A stretch of DNA of 35,191 bases from Candidatus Iainarchaeum sp. (lineage in GTDB: Archaea > Iainarchaeota > Iainarchaeia > JAFGOX01): NCBI GenBank assembly GCA_016926295.1, contig JAFGOX010000041.1, positions 1 to 35,191 of the forward strand, written 5' to 3'. Below, in pieces: positions 14,811 to 22,997 of this stretch. The notes under the pieces were generated by a model. The model was not told where the DNA came from. It did not search any database and saw only the letters and a list, made by a program, of their open reading frames with translations. Numbering within the stretch: position 1 is the first letter of the stretch; each line of letters starts with the position of its first letter. The translations under genes were made by a program, and so were the position numbers.

Positions 14811-16049
14811 TTATTCTTCTTCCTCAGCAAGCTTAACTTCCTTTATTCCTTCTTTAGCCACATTCTTTACCTTAGGTCTTTGCCTGCTTACCACAAATAC
14901 GCCAACCGTACTTATTATCGCTGTGCTAAGTATTACTGTGAAAACAACATCTGCAAACCATGCGGTTCCTGCAAGGCCCATTGAGAATGGCAATGAAGCA
15001 AGAACAGCAGCCGCCAAACCCCTTGGCACCATAACGGTCATTACTTTGATGTCCAGTTGCTTTCCGTATGATGCAACCTTTGCTGCCAGTGGCCTAAGCG
15101 CCAAAATTCCTGCAGATATTACAATACCCATAAGCAAATAATAAAATTCCCCGATTGTAACAAGGATTCCCATGTAAACAAAGAAGAAAGTCCTGATAAA
15201 GAAAGTGACCAATGAGTGGAAGTTCTTTGTTGTCTCATCTAATCCGAATTCAACTTTCTGGTATTTCAGCATTGTTGATATCGCCTTTCCATTACCCAGA
15301 ACCAGACCGAACATAAGGCATGCAAATGCTCCGCTACCGCCTAATGCCTCTGCGCAGGCGTAGATAAGGAAAAGCATTGAGAATGTAACAACGTAAGCAT
15401 ACTGCTCGCGTATAAGGTGCCTTAAAGCGGGGAGCCACGCAAGACCTACCACTAGGCCCAGCATTGCACCAATAGAGAATGCGCCAGCAACTGACTTTGC
15501 GGCATCAAAGGGCGCCATTCCGGTAATAACCGTCTGTATAATTGCAATCGTGACAACAATACAAAGCACGTCGGTAACTGCTGACTCTATGCTAAGCACA
15601 ATTTTAGTATCATCTCCTACACCCGGTATCCTTGCAACTAACGGAATAACAATCGGAGAGCTAACTCCGCCAACAATTGCTCCAAGAAGAACACCATTAA
15701 GGACTGATTCTCCACTTGCTACAACTACAACCGCAGTAACAAGCAAAGACATTAAGAATGCGCACAAAGCCAAAAGAGTTCCACGCGGCGCCTCACGAAT
15801 AACCTTGTAAAGGTTCATATTAAGTCCGCCATCAAACAGAATAATTATAATAGCCACGGCCGCAAACATCTCTGAAACCTGCATGAACAAAGACGGGTCA
15901 ACAACGTTAAACAGAGGCCCCAAAGCCAAACCAAAAAAAAGCAACCAAATTACGTTTGGTATTGCGGTTCTTTTGAAAATGTACTCGCCAAAGAAGCCTA
16001 ATAGCATTACGGCTCCAATCAACACAAGAGGTATTATAACATCTGCCAT
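14811..16049 (-). CDS. Cation/proton antiporter, CPA (NhaP/KefB-like) family
   Basis: The 412-residue integral membrane protein has about 12 hydrophobic helices and no cytosolic TrkA domain. Family marks are ILFDGGLNMNL at about 70-80, the GGVSSPIVIPL segment at about 127-137, the ion-binding SIESAVTDVL (153-162, acidic Glu155 and Asp160), and MVPRGLAAAVLASLP near the C-terminus. These place it in the monovalent cation:proton antiporters that control cytosolic pH and Na+ or K+. Ion specificity cannot be read from sequence. It follows smc on the same strand after 50 nt and meets the protease gene tail to tail (2 nt apart). Confidence 0.9.
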   Translation of the reverse strand: MADVIIPLVLIGAVMLLGFFGEYIFKRTAIPNVIWLLFFGLALGPLFNVVDPSLFMQVSEMFAAVAIIIILFDGGLNMNLYKVIREAPRGTLLALCAFLMSLLVTAVVVVASGESVLNGVLLGAIVGGVSSPIVIPLVARIPGVGDDTKIVLSIESAVTDVLCIVVTIAIIQTVITGMAPFDAAKSVAGAFSIGAMLGLVVGLAWLPALRHLIREQYAYVVTFSMLFLIYACAEALGGSGAFACLMFGLVLGNGKAISTMLKYQKVEFGLDETTKNFHSLVTFFIRTFFFVYMGILVTIGEFYYLLMGIVISAGILALRPLAAKVASYGKQLDIKVMTVMVPRGLAAAVLASLPFSMGLAGTAWFADVVFTVILSTAIISTVGVFVVSRQRPKVKNVAKEGIKEVKLAEEEE

Positions 16050-16099
16050 TTAATCCCTACTAGATTAGTTGCTGGGCTTTTTAATAGTTTCGCATGGGA

Positions 16100-19000
16100 T
16101 TATTCTTCTATTTTAATCGTTTCATCTGTAATCGGCTTCTGAACATCCTTGCCTGAAAGCTTTAATCCGACTACAGAAGAGCCATCTGCACCCCTGGCCA
16201 CACCAATTACCTGGTCCACAGCCCTGATTACTATGTCATTGTGGCTGATAATCACAAACTGTGAAATGTTTGCATAGTTTTTCAGCAGACCGCCAAGTTT
16301 GTTTGCATTAACTGCATCTAAAGCCGCATCGGCCTCATCCAAAATATAAAACGGCGCAGGTTTGTGCTGCTGTATTGCAAACAGGAAAGCCAAGGAAGTG
16401 AGTGTTTTCTCACCGCCACTCAACGCGTCTATATTCCTGAGCATTGCCCTGCCTTTTGGAGCCGCCTCAATAAGCAGACCTGAATTGAACAGGTCTTCCT
16501 CATTGTCAATCTTAAGCGTTCCTTTGCCTTCAGTAAGCTGCGGATAAACAGTCTCAAAGTTCACTCTGATTGAATCGAATGTTTCTCTAAAGGCTTTTTC
16601 CCTCTTAGAATCAATCTTTGATATCATATCGAGAACTACTTCTCTCTCGCGTCTCAAAATGTCAATCTTTTCCTCAATCTCATTAATCTTCTGAAGATAC
16701 TCATCGTAAAGAGTAAGGGCGCGCATATTGACTGCGCCAAGAGCTTCGATTTTTGCTTCAAGCTCCGGAAGCTGCCTCATTAGGTCACTAACCGAATCCT
16801 TGAGCGGCTCAACGCCAACATATTGCTTGAATTCCTCTTTCAAATCTGCCAGCTTTGTCTCGACTTTTGCCATGTTGATTCTGGCCTCATTAACAGACGA
16901 TTCTATTCCGCTTATTCGGCCAAGATGCTTGCCTTTTGACATTCCCAGCTCTTCAAGCTTCTTGTCAACCGCATCTTTTCTTTCCAATAAAGTTTCAAGG
17001 CTCTTTGAAGTCTTCCTTAATTCAATCTCTTTCTTTTCAAGCTCTTTTGAAAGGATTGTGATACTGTTATTCGAAACCTTTATTTCATTGTCAAATGAAT
17101 CTGTTTCTTTTGAAATATTTTCAATCTGCGCAACAGTTTCTTTCTTTCTGATTTCAAGACCCTGCTCAATTTCAGTCTTAAGTCTCTGAACACCTACAGT
17201 CTGGGTTGACATCGACTCTTTCAATGCATCTATCTGCTTGCTCAAGTCGTCTATCTCCAGTCTGCTTTTGCTTGCACGAGATTTTGCAACCAGGGTTTCT
17301 ATCTCTTTCTTCTCAGTTTCCAGTTGGCTTATCTTTGTCAATAGTTTCTCTGATTCTTTCTTCTTAAGCTTAACATGTGATTCAATATCCTTAACAGAAA
17401 CAAGCAATCCCTTCTGCGTATCCCCTAGTTGCTCAGAAAGTATGTTTCTTTCTTTCTCAACTTCCTTGATTTTTCCCTCAATCTCTGCGCGCTTTTCCCT
17501 TAGCTCGTTTGACTCTATTCTCACGCGCTCGATATCGCTTAAGGCATTGCGCTTCATTGCCTCGACATCCATAACCTGCTGTTCAAGCTCCTTGACCCTT
17601 TTAACATCCTTAATCGTAAGCGTCTTCTTGTTCCTTGAACCACCAAGCATTACTCCGGAGGATTCTGATATATCGCCATCTTCGGTAACCATTCTTATTT
17701 TTCCGACGCCAACCTTTCTCGCACTCTCAATTTTGTCAATAACAAGTGTGTCTCCAAAAATATACTCAAATGCAGGCCTGAAAGATTCTCTGAAATCAAC
17801 CAGATTTATGGCAAAGTCAATTGCACCGGCATTCTTTGCAAGCGGTTTCACTTCTGCAGTAATGGCCCGCCCTCTGATTTTATTGAGCGGGATAAAGGCA
17901 ACCCTTCCAAGATTCTTCTTCTTTAGATAATTAATACAATCTGTTGCGGTCTTATCGTCATCCACCACAACATAAAACATCTTCGAGCCGATTGCAGTCT
18001 CGATTGCAACAGCATTATTATCAGAGTACTTGCACAAATCAGCGACAGTGCCGTATATTCCTGAAATTTCACTTTTCTTTTTTGCCTCAATAAGGGCGTC
18101 AACTCCGGGTGGCTGCATAAGTCCTGCTGATTTCAAGGTTGAAAGCGTTGTTTTAAGCGAAACATAATCCTCTCTTATTGCCTTAAGCTCGTTCTCAACT
18201 GTTTCAAATTTCTTGTTTACTCTTTTCTCTTCCTCAAAATATGATGATATGCTTCTGTTAACGGAGTCAAGTTCGTTCTTGTAGGATGCAAGCTCTTCTT
18301 CAATTGCATCATATCTTGACTGGGCTTTTTTGATTGCCTCTTCTGCGCCCTGAGACTGCTCCTTCTTTATTTCAATTTCCCTTGTGTATGCGTCAATCGC
18401 GGCTTTTAATAAATAGAACTGCTCTTTCAGTCCGTCAATCTCTATTGACTTCTTCCTGAGCTGTGACTCGTGTTCGTAAGCGGACTCGTCCTCTTGCTTG
18501 TATTTCTCAAGTAATTCAGTCTGCTTGTCTCGGAGGTCCTTTAATTTCTTAAGTTCTGGGGCATTCTTCTCTTCCAGTGCTTTCAGCTCATTCTCCTTCT
18601 GGGTAATTTCAGATTCAATATTTGACTGCCTTTCGCGCAACTCCTGAATCGCCTGTGTATTTTTGCTAATCTGCTCTTTTCTTGACTTTGTCTTTTCCTT
18701 GTTAAGCTCAATATCGGTTCTTAATTTTTCCATGTCCTGCGCAAGCTTTGTCTGACCTGCCCCACCAGATTCAAGGATTTCCTTGTTCAGGTCCTTGAGT
18801 TTTTTGTCCCATGTCGATATCTCCGCATCAAGTTCCTCAATCTTTTCCTTTGCCTCTTTTATTTTTGTATCGCTGCTCTCAAGCAGTTTCCTGTTGTGCT
18901 CAAAGTCTTTTTCATATCTCTGTATTTCAGAGCCAAGGACTGTTGATTTTATTCTTTTTACCTTTGTATTGAGTTCCTGGAATCTTTCAGCATCCTCTTT

Positions 19001-21445
19001 GTCCTTCTTCAATGCGTCAAGCATCTCCTGCCTTTCGCCCTTAATAATATGCCATTCCTTGATCTTGTCTTCGACCTTGTCCAGTTGTCTCAGGGACTCC
19101 ACTTTCTTCTCTTCGTACTCTGCAATCCCTGCAACCTCGTCAATCACGGTTCTTCTCATTCTAGGGGTCATTTCAATAACCCTTTCAATATCTCCCTGCA
19201 AAACAACGTTATGGCCGGAAGTACTGATATTAAGACTCATAAGCAACGCATGGATTGCGCTCCTTGTGGTCCTTTTCCCGTCAATTCTATAAACCGATTT
19301 GCCCTGTTTGTCAATTGTTCTCGTGACAACATAATCCTTTTCCCCGTCCTTTAGGACAACACTAACGCGGGCCTTGCCATCAACTGACTTGTGAAAAACT
19401 AGGTCACTTAATCTGTCTGCACGAATTGTCTTAAGACTGGAAATTCCAAAAACAAACATCAGAGCGTCAATTACATTGGAATTATGAACAATACAATTTT
19501 CTGCAACAAAATTATGATAAGGAATTACGGTTAAATCATAAACATATTTGTCTTTTGGGACAATCCTTCTTATATCTACTATTTCTTCCCAATAAACCTC
19601 TGAATTGGCCAATCTGCGTAACAACGTTATTTTTTCTCTTACTAGGACACTATTACTTTTCATAAGTTGTGAGAATGCTAATTTAATTTTAGATAAGGTT
19701 TGTCTGTTTGGTACTCTGGCGCCACGTATAAAATCACTAATATTATTCGCAACACCTGCATATTGTGCAAATCCTTTTTGACTTATTCTAAACGTGTGTA
19801 AAAATAAATCCAACCCCAAAAAAAGCTCATTTTCATTAACTTTTTCTATTTCATTTAATTTACTCTCAAAAATATCTGCAACCTCAATTAATCCTGCCCT
19901 ACTTGGTGCACAAGATCCTTCTAAATAAGCCTTAAGCTTTGGATGCCCAAAACCACTGAGTTCTTTTGAATTAACTCTTAATATAGAAAACAAATCACGA
20001 ATAATTGGCTGAACACCCGGTATAACATCAAAATTTGGATTTGTTTTTTTATTTTGGAAAGATTCTAAAACCTGCGTCAAAGTTTCTTTCTTTTTACCAA
20101 CAAGATAAATGTTTTCATTAAACAAACCTAAATTTCCCTTACCATAAATAGATAATCTATAATGGGTTCTACGAACTTTGTTCTTAGTATTAGCTGCACA
20201 TTTCTCAGTCTTACTAATTGTTGAAGAAATTCCTAACCTAAGCAGAAGCGTTTGCATAGCATATATTATATCTTTGCTGGCTGAAGTAAGTTCAAGATGA
20301 TTTTTAGAAACGTGGCCGTCACCAGAAAAATAACTTCCAATTAAGTGGCCTATTTCCTCATTTGTTAACTCAAACACAAAAGGACTAAATTTCTTAGTTG
20401 CTGCATGTGCACCTTGTTTTAAACCAAAAAGGTTTTCAAGATAAACGCCTGCAGCATGAGAAAAAATCATTGAATCATAGCAATTTGGCTTATACTTCTT
20501 TGTATATGCCATAGCCCCAAACAGTTTCTTTGATAGTTTTTCAAAATCTGCTATTATTTTCTTATCTTCATTAATAATTCTAATTTGATTTGAATTCTGG
20601 AACCCGCCTTCTGCGAATAAGTAACCCGCATACCTTGCCAAATCTGCACTAATTTTTGGAACTGCTACTGTTTTGTTTTGTGATTTTGATTTAATTTCTG
20701 TAACAAAGCTAACTATTTCATTTTCTCTACCAATTGCACATAATATTTTTACAAGCCAATAAATATTAACTGCTTGTTTATCCCTTATTCCTTTAATTAC
20801 ATTTTTTGGGATTCCAACTTTAACTGACACATTTACAACTGAACCATAAGCCTTCATTAAATCTGAAATTAAAGAATATACCTTATCTGAATAAGGAACA
20901 TAAATATTATCTTCAAGCCCAAATAAATTAAGTAATAAATTATCACGCCTAAGATTAACTTCTAATTTTCGCGGAGTTGCGACTTTAGAACCAACACTAA
21001 GTTCTTCTGCCTTAGCTGAAGTTATCTTTCCATCTTTTAGAATAATTAAGGGGTGATAAGGTGTTGTTGTAATTTCTTTTCCCGAGCGTAACTTTATATT
21101 TAATAAATTTTCAGGTGCAGTACGTTTTATGAATGCCGTAACTGGAACTTGCTCAATTTTTGCAGTATTTGGATTTAATGAAAGAATTTCTATGCCTTCG
21201 GGGTTACCCAAAGTAAAAATCCCATCATCCATATTTTCTGTTTCTGCGGTCTTAAGGAGTGCAGTATCTACAATATCTTTAATAGTTCTAACCTTTCCAT
21301 TCGCTAATTGAATCTTAGAATCTCCAACTAAACACTTGCCGGAGCCGTTTGCCCCCACAACCGCGGTCAACCCATTAGCAACGGGTATGTCTGCCTTCTT
21401 GAAAGACTTGAAATTTCTAAGTTTAAGCGCATGTATCTTAACCAT
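16100..21445 (-). CDS. smc: Chromosome segregation protein SMC, interrupted by an in-frame intein
   Basis: SMC is the ABC-type ATPase that compacts and aligns chromosomes. The 1781-residue precursor consists of residues 1-37, a 618-residue intein (38-655) and the rest; the spliced protein would be 1163 residues, normal for archaeal SMC. The N-terminal head has Walker A GANGSGK at 31-37, whose Ser follows the intein, and a Q-loop in VVLQGDIERV. Two long coiled coils flank a hinge containing ISGIYGTVADLCKY and AIETAIGSKMFYVVVDDD. The C-terminal head has the signature LSGGEKTLTSLAFLFA and Walker B FYILDEADAALD. No scpA or scpB is in the window. The start is ATG 21445, 34 nt after the upstream membrane-protein gene on the same strand. 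Confidence 0.95.
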   Translation of the reverse strand: MVKIHALKLRNFKSFKKADIPVANGLTAVVGANGSGKCLVGDSKIQLANGKVRTIKDIVDTALLKTAETENMDDGIFTLGNPEGIEILSLNPNTAKIEQVPVTAFIKRTAPENLLNIKLRSGKEITTTPYHPLIILKDGKITSAKAEELSVGSKVATPRKLEVNLRRDNLLLNLFGLEDNIYVPYSDKVYSLISDLMKAYGSVVNVSVKVGIPKNVIKGIRDKQAVNIYWLVKILCAIGRENEIVSFVTEIKSKSQNKTVAVPKISADLARYAGYLFAEGGFQNSNQIRIINEDKKIIADFEKLSKKLFGAMAYTKKYKPNCYDSMIFSHAAGVYLENLFGLKQGAHAATKKFSPFVFELTNEEIGHLIGSYFSGDGHVSKNHLELTSASKDIIYAMQTLLLRLGISSTISKTEKCAANTKNKVRRTHYRLSIYGKGNLGLFNENIYLVGKKKETLTQVLESFQNKKTNPNFDVIPGVQPIIRDLFSILRVNSKELSGFGHPKLKAYLEGSCAPSRAGLIEVADIFESKLNEIEKVNENELFLGLDLFLHTFRISQKGFAQYAGVANNISDFIRGARVPNRQTLSKIKLAFSQLMKSNSVLVREKITLLRRLANSEVYWEEIVDIRRIVPKDKYVYDLTVIPYHNFVAENCIVHNSNVIDALMFVFGISSLKTIRADRLSDLVFHKSVDGKARVSVVLKDGEKDYVVTRTIDKQGKSVYRIDGKRTTRSAIHALLMSLNISTSGHNVVLQGDIERVIEMTPRMRRTVIDEVAGIAEYEEKKVESLRQLDKVEDKIKEWHIIKGERQEMLDALKKDKEDAERFQELNTKVKRIKSTVLGSEIQRYEKDFEHNRKLLESSDTKIKEAKEKIEELDAEISTWDKKLKDLNKEILESGGAGQTKLAQDMEKLRTDIELNKEKTKSRKEQISKNTQAIQELRERQSNIESEITQKENELKALEEKNAPELKKLKDLRDKQTELLEKYKQEDESAYEHESQLRKKSIEIDGLKEQFYLLKAAIDAYTREIEIKKEQSQGAEEAIKKAQSRYDAIEEELASYKNELDSVNRSISSYFEEEKRVNKKFETVENELKAIREDYVSLKTTLSTLKSAGLMQPPGVDALIEAKKKSEISGIYGTVADLCKYSDNNAVAIETAIGSKMFYVVVDDDKTATDCINYLKKKNLGRVAFIPLNKIRGRAITAEVKPLAKNAGAIDFAINLVDFRESFRPAFEYIFGDTLVIDKIESARKVGVGKIRMVTEDGDISESSGVMLGGSRNKKTLTIKDVKRVKELEQQVMDVEAMKRNALSDIERVRIESNELREKRAEIEGKIKEVEKERNILSEQLGDTQKGLLVSVKDIESHVKLKKKESEKLLTKISQLETEKKEIETLVAKSRASKSRLEIDDLSKQIDALKESMSTQTVGVQRLKTEIEQGLEIRKKETVAQIENISKETDSFDNEIKVSNNSITILSKELEKKEIELRKTSKSLETLLERKDAVDKKLEELGMSKGKHLGRISGIESSVNEARINMAKVETKLADLKEEFKQYVGVEPLKDSVSDLMRQLPELEAKIEALGAVNMRALTLYDEYLQKINEIEEKIDILRREREVVLDMISKIDSKREKAFRETFDSIRVNFETVYPQLTEGKGTLKIDNEEDLFNSGLLIEAAPKGRAMLRNIDALSGGEKTLTSLAFLFAIQQHKPAPFYILDEADAALDAVNANKLGGLLKNYANISQFVIISHNDIVIRAVDQVIGVARGADGSSVVGLKLSGKDVQKPITDETIKIEE
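19481..21334 (-). other. Intein in the SMC Walker A motif (LAGLIDADG homing endonuclease type)
   Basis: The 618-codon insert starts at Cys (21334-21332), directly after GSGK, and ends HN (19486-19481) before Ser, giving the classical junction Cys1...His-Asn/Ser+1. Splicing blocks are visible: CLVGDSKIQL (A), TPYHP with His94 (B), YDLTVIPYHNFVAEN (F) and CIVHN (G). Between them lie two LAGLIDADG motifs, LARYAGYLFAEGG (232-244) and LIGSYFSGDG (331-340). Their acidic residues Glu242 and Asp339 are kept, so the endonuclease may be active. Helix-turn-helix-like modules occur at about 165-195, 445-480 and 515-555. Base composition is visibly more AT-rich than the flanking exteins: for example 13 G+C of 60 at 19801-19860 against 27 of 60 at 16861-16920. 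This fits horizontal arrival. Confidence 0.95.
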
Positions 21446-21479
21446 GTTGGGCCGCCCTGATATTTACTGTAGTTACTGA

Positions 21480-22292
21480 CTATTTCTTGTTTTCTGAATA
21501 ATAGTACGAAGGGACTAAAAACATATACCAAGCCAAAACCCCGTTTACAAGCGCCAGAGAGACGCTCAGAAGAGGCTCGTCCAGATTGATTAAGACAAAG
21601 CTTAGTAAGTTGAAAACTACCGTGACAATAATTCCGCTCGCCAAGACAAGCAGGAATATGTGCAAGTACTTGCCCCTTGAAAACTCCAGGCTTGCGCGTA
21701 TCGCCTTCTGCGGCTTCAAATCAGCATTCATTACAAATGCCGGAATTGCCACGAAAAGCTTTATTACAAACATGAAAGCCAGTACTGCAAATAATAGTAC
21801 GAATAATGTTGAAATTACTGTACTAATAATCCCCATATTCGGGAGTAATGTAAAGGCTTGGAACAATACAAGGAATAGCAATCCTACCACCATACTAAAA
21901 AGGAATAGCAGGAAGCTGAGTGATATCATTCCGGGGACTCTTTTGAATAATAATCCAAGCTCGTGAGAAAGGGGGGTGGTTTCTTTTGCTGACTTAACGC
22001 CGGCTGCTGCAAGGGCAAATAAGAAGACGCTAAAGAAGAATCCTACAAACCCTAACAGTATAAGGAAATTGAATGCGTCAGGCTGGGTTGCGTAAAGGGC
22101 GGACGGTACTGCTGCCAAGGGCTGGCCTGCCCCGAGGATGGTAAACATGGAGTCTGCCAAATCATATGACACATTTAGCAAATAGTCTGAAAATGCAAAA
22201 CTCATGATTAAATTTATAGCAATAAACAGAACCAAAATCAAGGGCGCTTTGGCGAATTGCTCAAAGGGCTTTATCAAATATTTTAGGCACAT
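21480..22292 (-). CDS. Multi-pass membrane protein, unknown function
   Basis: The 270-residue product has about six hydrophobic helices. An amphipathic N-terminus (CLKYLIKPFEQFAKAP) precedes the first helix. A conserved-looking cytosolic segment, NADLKPQKAIRASLEFSRGKYLHIF, sits before the fifth. That segment and the layout resemble DUF975/GDPD-membrane-domain-like proteins, but I cannot assign a function. I start at ATG 22292, which has GGTGG five nt upstream; an in-frame ATG at 22304 has its purine tract too close to act. A TATATAA-like box lies near 22335. It ends 34 nt before smc on the same strand. Confidence 0.75.
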   Translation of the reverse strand: MCLKYLIKPFEQFAKAPLILVLFIAINLIMSFAFSDYLLNVSYDLADSMFTILGAGQPLAAVPSALYATQPDAFNFLILLGFVGFFFSVFLFALAAAGVKSAKETTPLSHELGLLFKRVPGMISLSFLLFLFSMVVGLLFLVLFQAFTLLPNMGIISTVISTLFVLLFAVLAFMFVIKLFVAIPAFVMNADLKPQKAIRASLEFSRGKYLHIFLLVLASGIIVTVVFNLLSFVLINLDEPLLSVSLALVNGVLAWYMFLVPSYYYSENKK

Positions 22293-22398
22293 CTCTACCA
22301 CCATCTCCTTATTAAAACCTTTGCCTGCATAGGTTATATATTGAATTTAACCAACTAACGCACAAGTCTTTTTAAATGTATATAACAGGTGTTAAAGT

Positions 22399-22683
22399 AT
22401 GGAATTCCCATTGAAAATCAATATGTACTGCCCTAAATGCAACAAGCACTCCGAGCACAAGCTCAAGGAATGGAAAAAGGGTAAGCGAGACTTCATGAGA
22501 AAGAAAAGTAGATTTGTCTACGGAAAACGTTTCATGGGTTATGGTGCCAACAGGCCAAAGGCTACAGGCACTAAGAAGCAGGCAAAGCGTTTTATTGCAC
22601 TGGCAACCTGTAGTATCTGCAAAAGAAAAGTTTACTTCAAATCAGCAACAAGAATGAAAAAAGCACAATTAGCGCAAAAATAA
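22399..22683 (+). CDS. rpl44e: 50S ribosomal protein eL42 (L44e)
   Basis: eL42 lies near the E site of the large subunit. The 94-residue very basic product has the family's CPKC (11-14) and CSIC (74-77) zinc-binding pairs, plus GKRFMGYGANRPKATGTKKQAKRF in between. In many archaea it is followed by eS27 and eIF2-alpha. Here no such gene follows, and the next features are a C/D box sRNA and tRNA-Phe on the opposite strand. AGGTGTTAAAG lies just before the ATG, and a TATA-like TTTTTAAATG is at about 22370. Confidence 0.95.
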   Translation: MEFPLKINMYCPKCNKHSEHKLKEWKKGKRDFMRKKSRFVYGKRFMGYGANRPKATGTKKQAKRFIALATCSICKRKVYFKSATRMKKAQLAQK

Positions 22684-22723
22684 GCTATTTCTACTGGCAA
22701 TTTGTGAACAAATTTATACAATG

Positions 22724-22785
22724 TGAATCAGTAGCCAGTTTGCTCATCATTCCTAAGTCAGCGTTTGTTCACATCATCATCTTCT
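22724..22785 (-). ncRNA. C/D box small guide RNA (2'-O-methylation guide)
   Basis: The minus strand carries a complete archaeal double-guide C/D layout: C box ATGATGA (22780-22774), 12-nt guide, D' box CTGA (22761-22758), 7-nt spacer, C' box ATGATGA (22750-22744), 12-nt guide, and D box CTGA (22731-22728). Both guides are exactly 12 nt, the canonical archaeal spacing. The guides are TGTGAACAAACG and GCAAACTGGCTA, predicting targets CGUUUGUUCACA and UAGCCAGUUUGC. By the box+5 rule the methylated bases are U and C respectively. I cannot place these targets on rRNA or tRNA here. A TATA box sits 25 nt upstream of the predicted 5' end. It follows tRNA-Phe on the same strand. Ends are approximate. 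Confidence 0.85.
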
Positions 22786-22806
22786 TCTAAAGTAGGAGAA
22801 CAAGCA

Positions 22807-22814
22807 TTTATAAA
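22807..22814 (-). promoter_or_regulatory. TATA box of the C/D box sRNA
   Basis: A palindromic TTTATAAA lies directly after the 3' end of tRNA-Phe (22816). Transcription would start about 25 nt downstream, near 22785, exactly at the predicted 5' end of the sRNA. The sRNA thus probably has its own promoter rather than being processed from the tRNA transcript. Confidence 0.6.
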
Positions 22815-22815
22815 G

Positions 22816-22888
22816 TGGGAAGGGTGGGAATTGAACCCACGGCCTCTCGGTCTTCAGCCGAGCGCTCTCCCGACTGAGCTACCTTCCC
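22816..22888 (-). tRNA. tRNA-Phe (anticodon GAA)
   Basis: The 73-nt cloverleaf folds completely: acceptor GGGAAGG/CCTTCCC, D arm GCTC...GAGC, anticodon stem CTCGG/CCGAG with loop CTGAAGA (anticodon GAA), T arm GTGGG/CCCAC with loop TTCAATT, and discriminator A. No intron is present and CCA is not encoded. A TATA-like ATTTAAAG lies about 40 nt upstream on the minus strand. It is followed at once by the TATA box of the C/D box sRNA. Confidence 0.98.
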
Positions 22889-22997
22889 TAAAAGTCGGAT
22901 GTGAGATACTAAGCATTAGCGTAAAAAAGGCTTTAAATGTATTAGGTCAACCTGGCTGATTTCCTATTTAAAAATGTTTCCACGCTCTAGTTTATAT

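Noticed and set aside
17238-17930. 230-codon plus-strand frame inside smc
   Set aside because: It is the opposite-strand shadow of the coiled-coil region of smc. Its Ser/Phe/Leu-rich translation is typical of antisense Glu/Lys-rich coding, and it has no ribosome-binding site.
19481-21334. Insertion in smc as an insertion sequence or frameshifted fusion
   Set aside because: The insert is in frame, has exact intein splice junctions and blocks, and has no terminal repeats or transposase. Removing it restores a normal-length SMC.
22765-22959. Plus-strand open frame with a GWELNPRPLGLQPSALPTELPS-like translation
   Set aside because: It is the antisense of tRNA-Phe and of the start of the C/D box sRNA. 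This peptide pattern is a well-known artefact of translating the complement of a tRNA.
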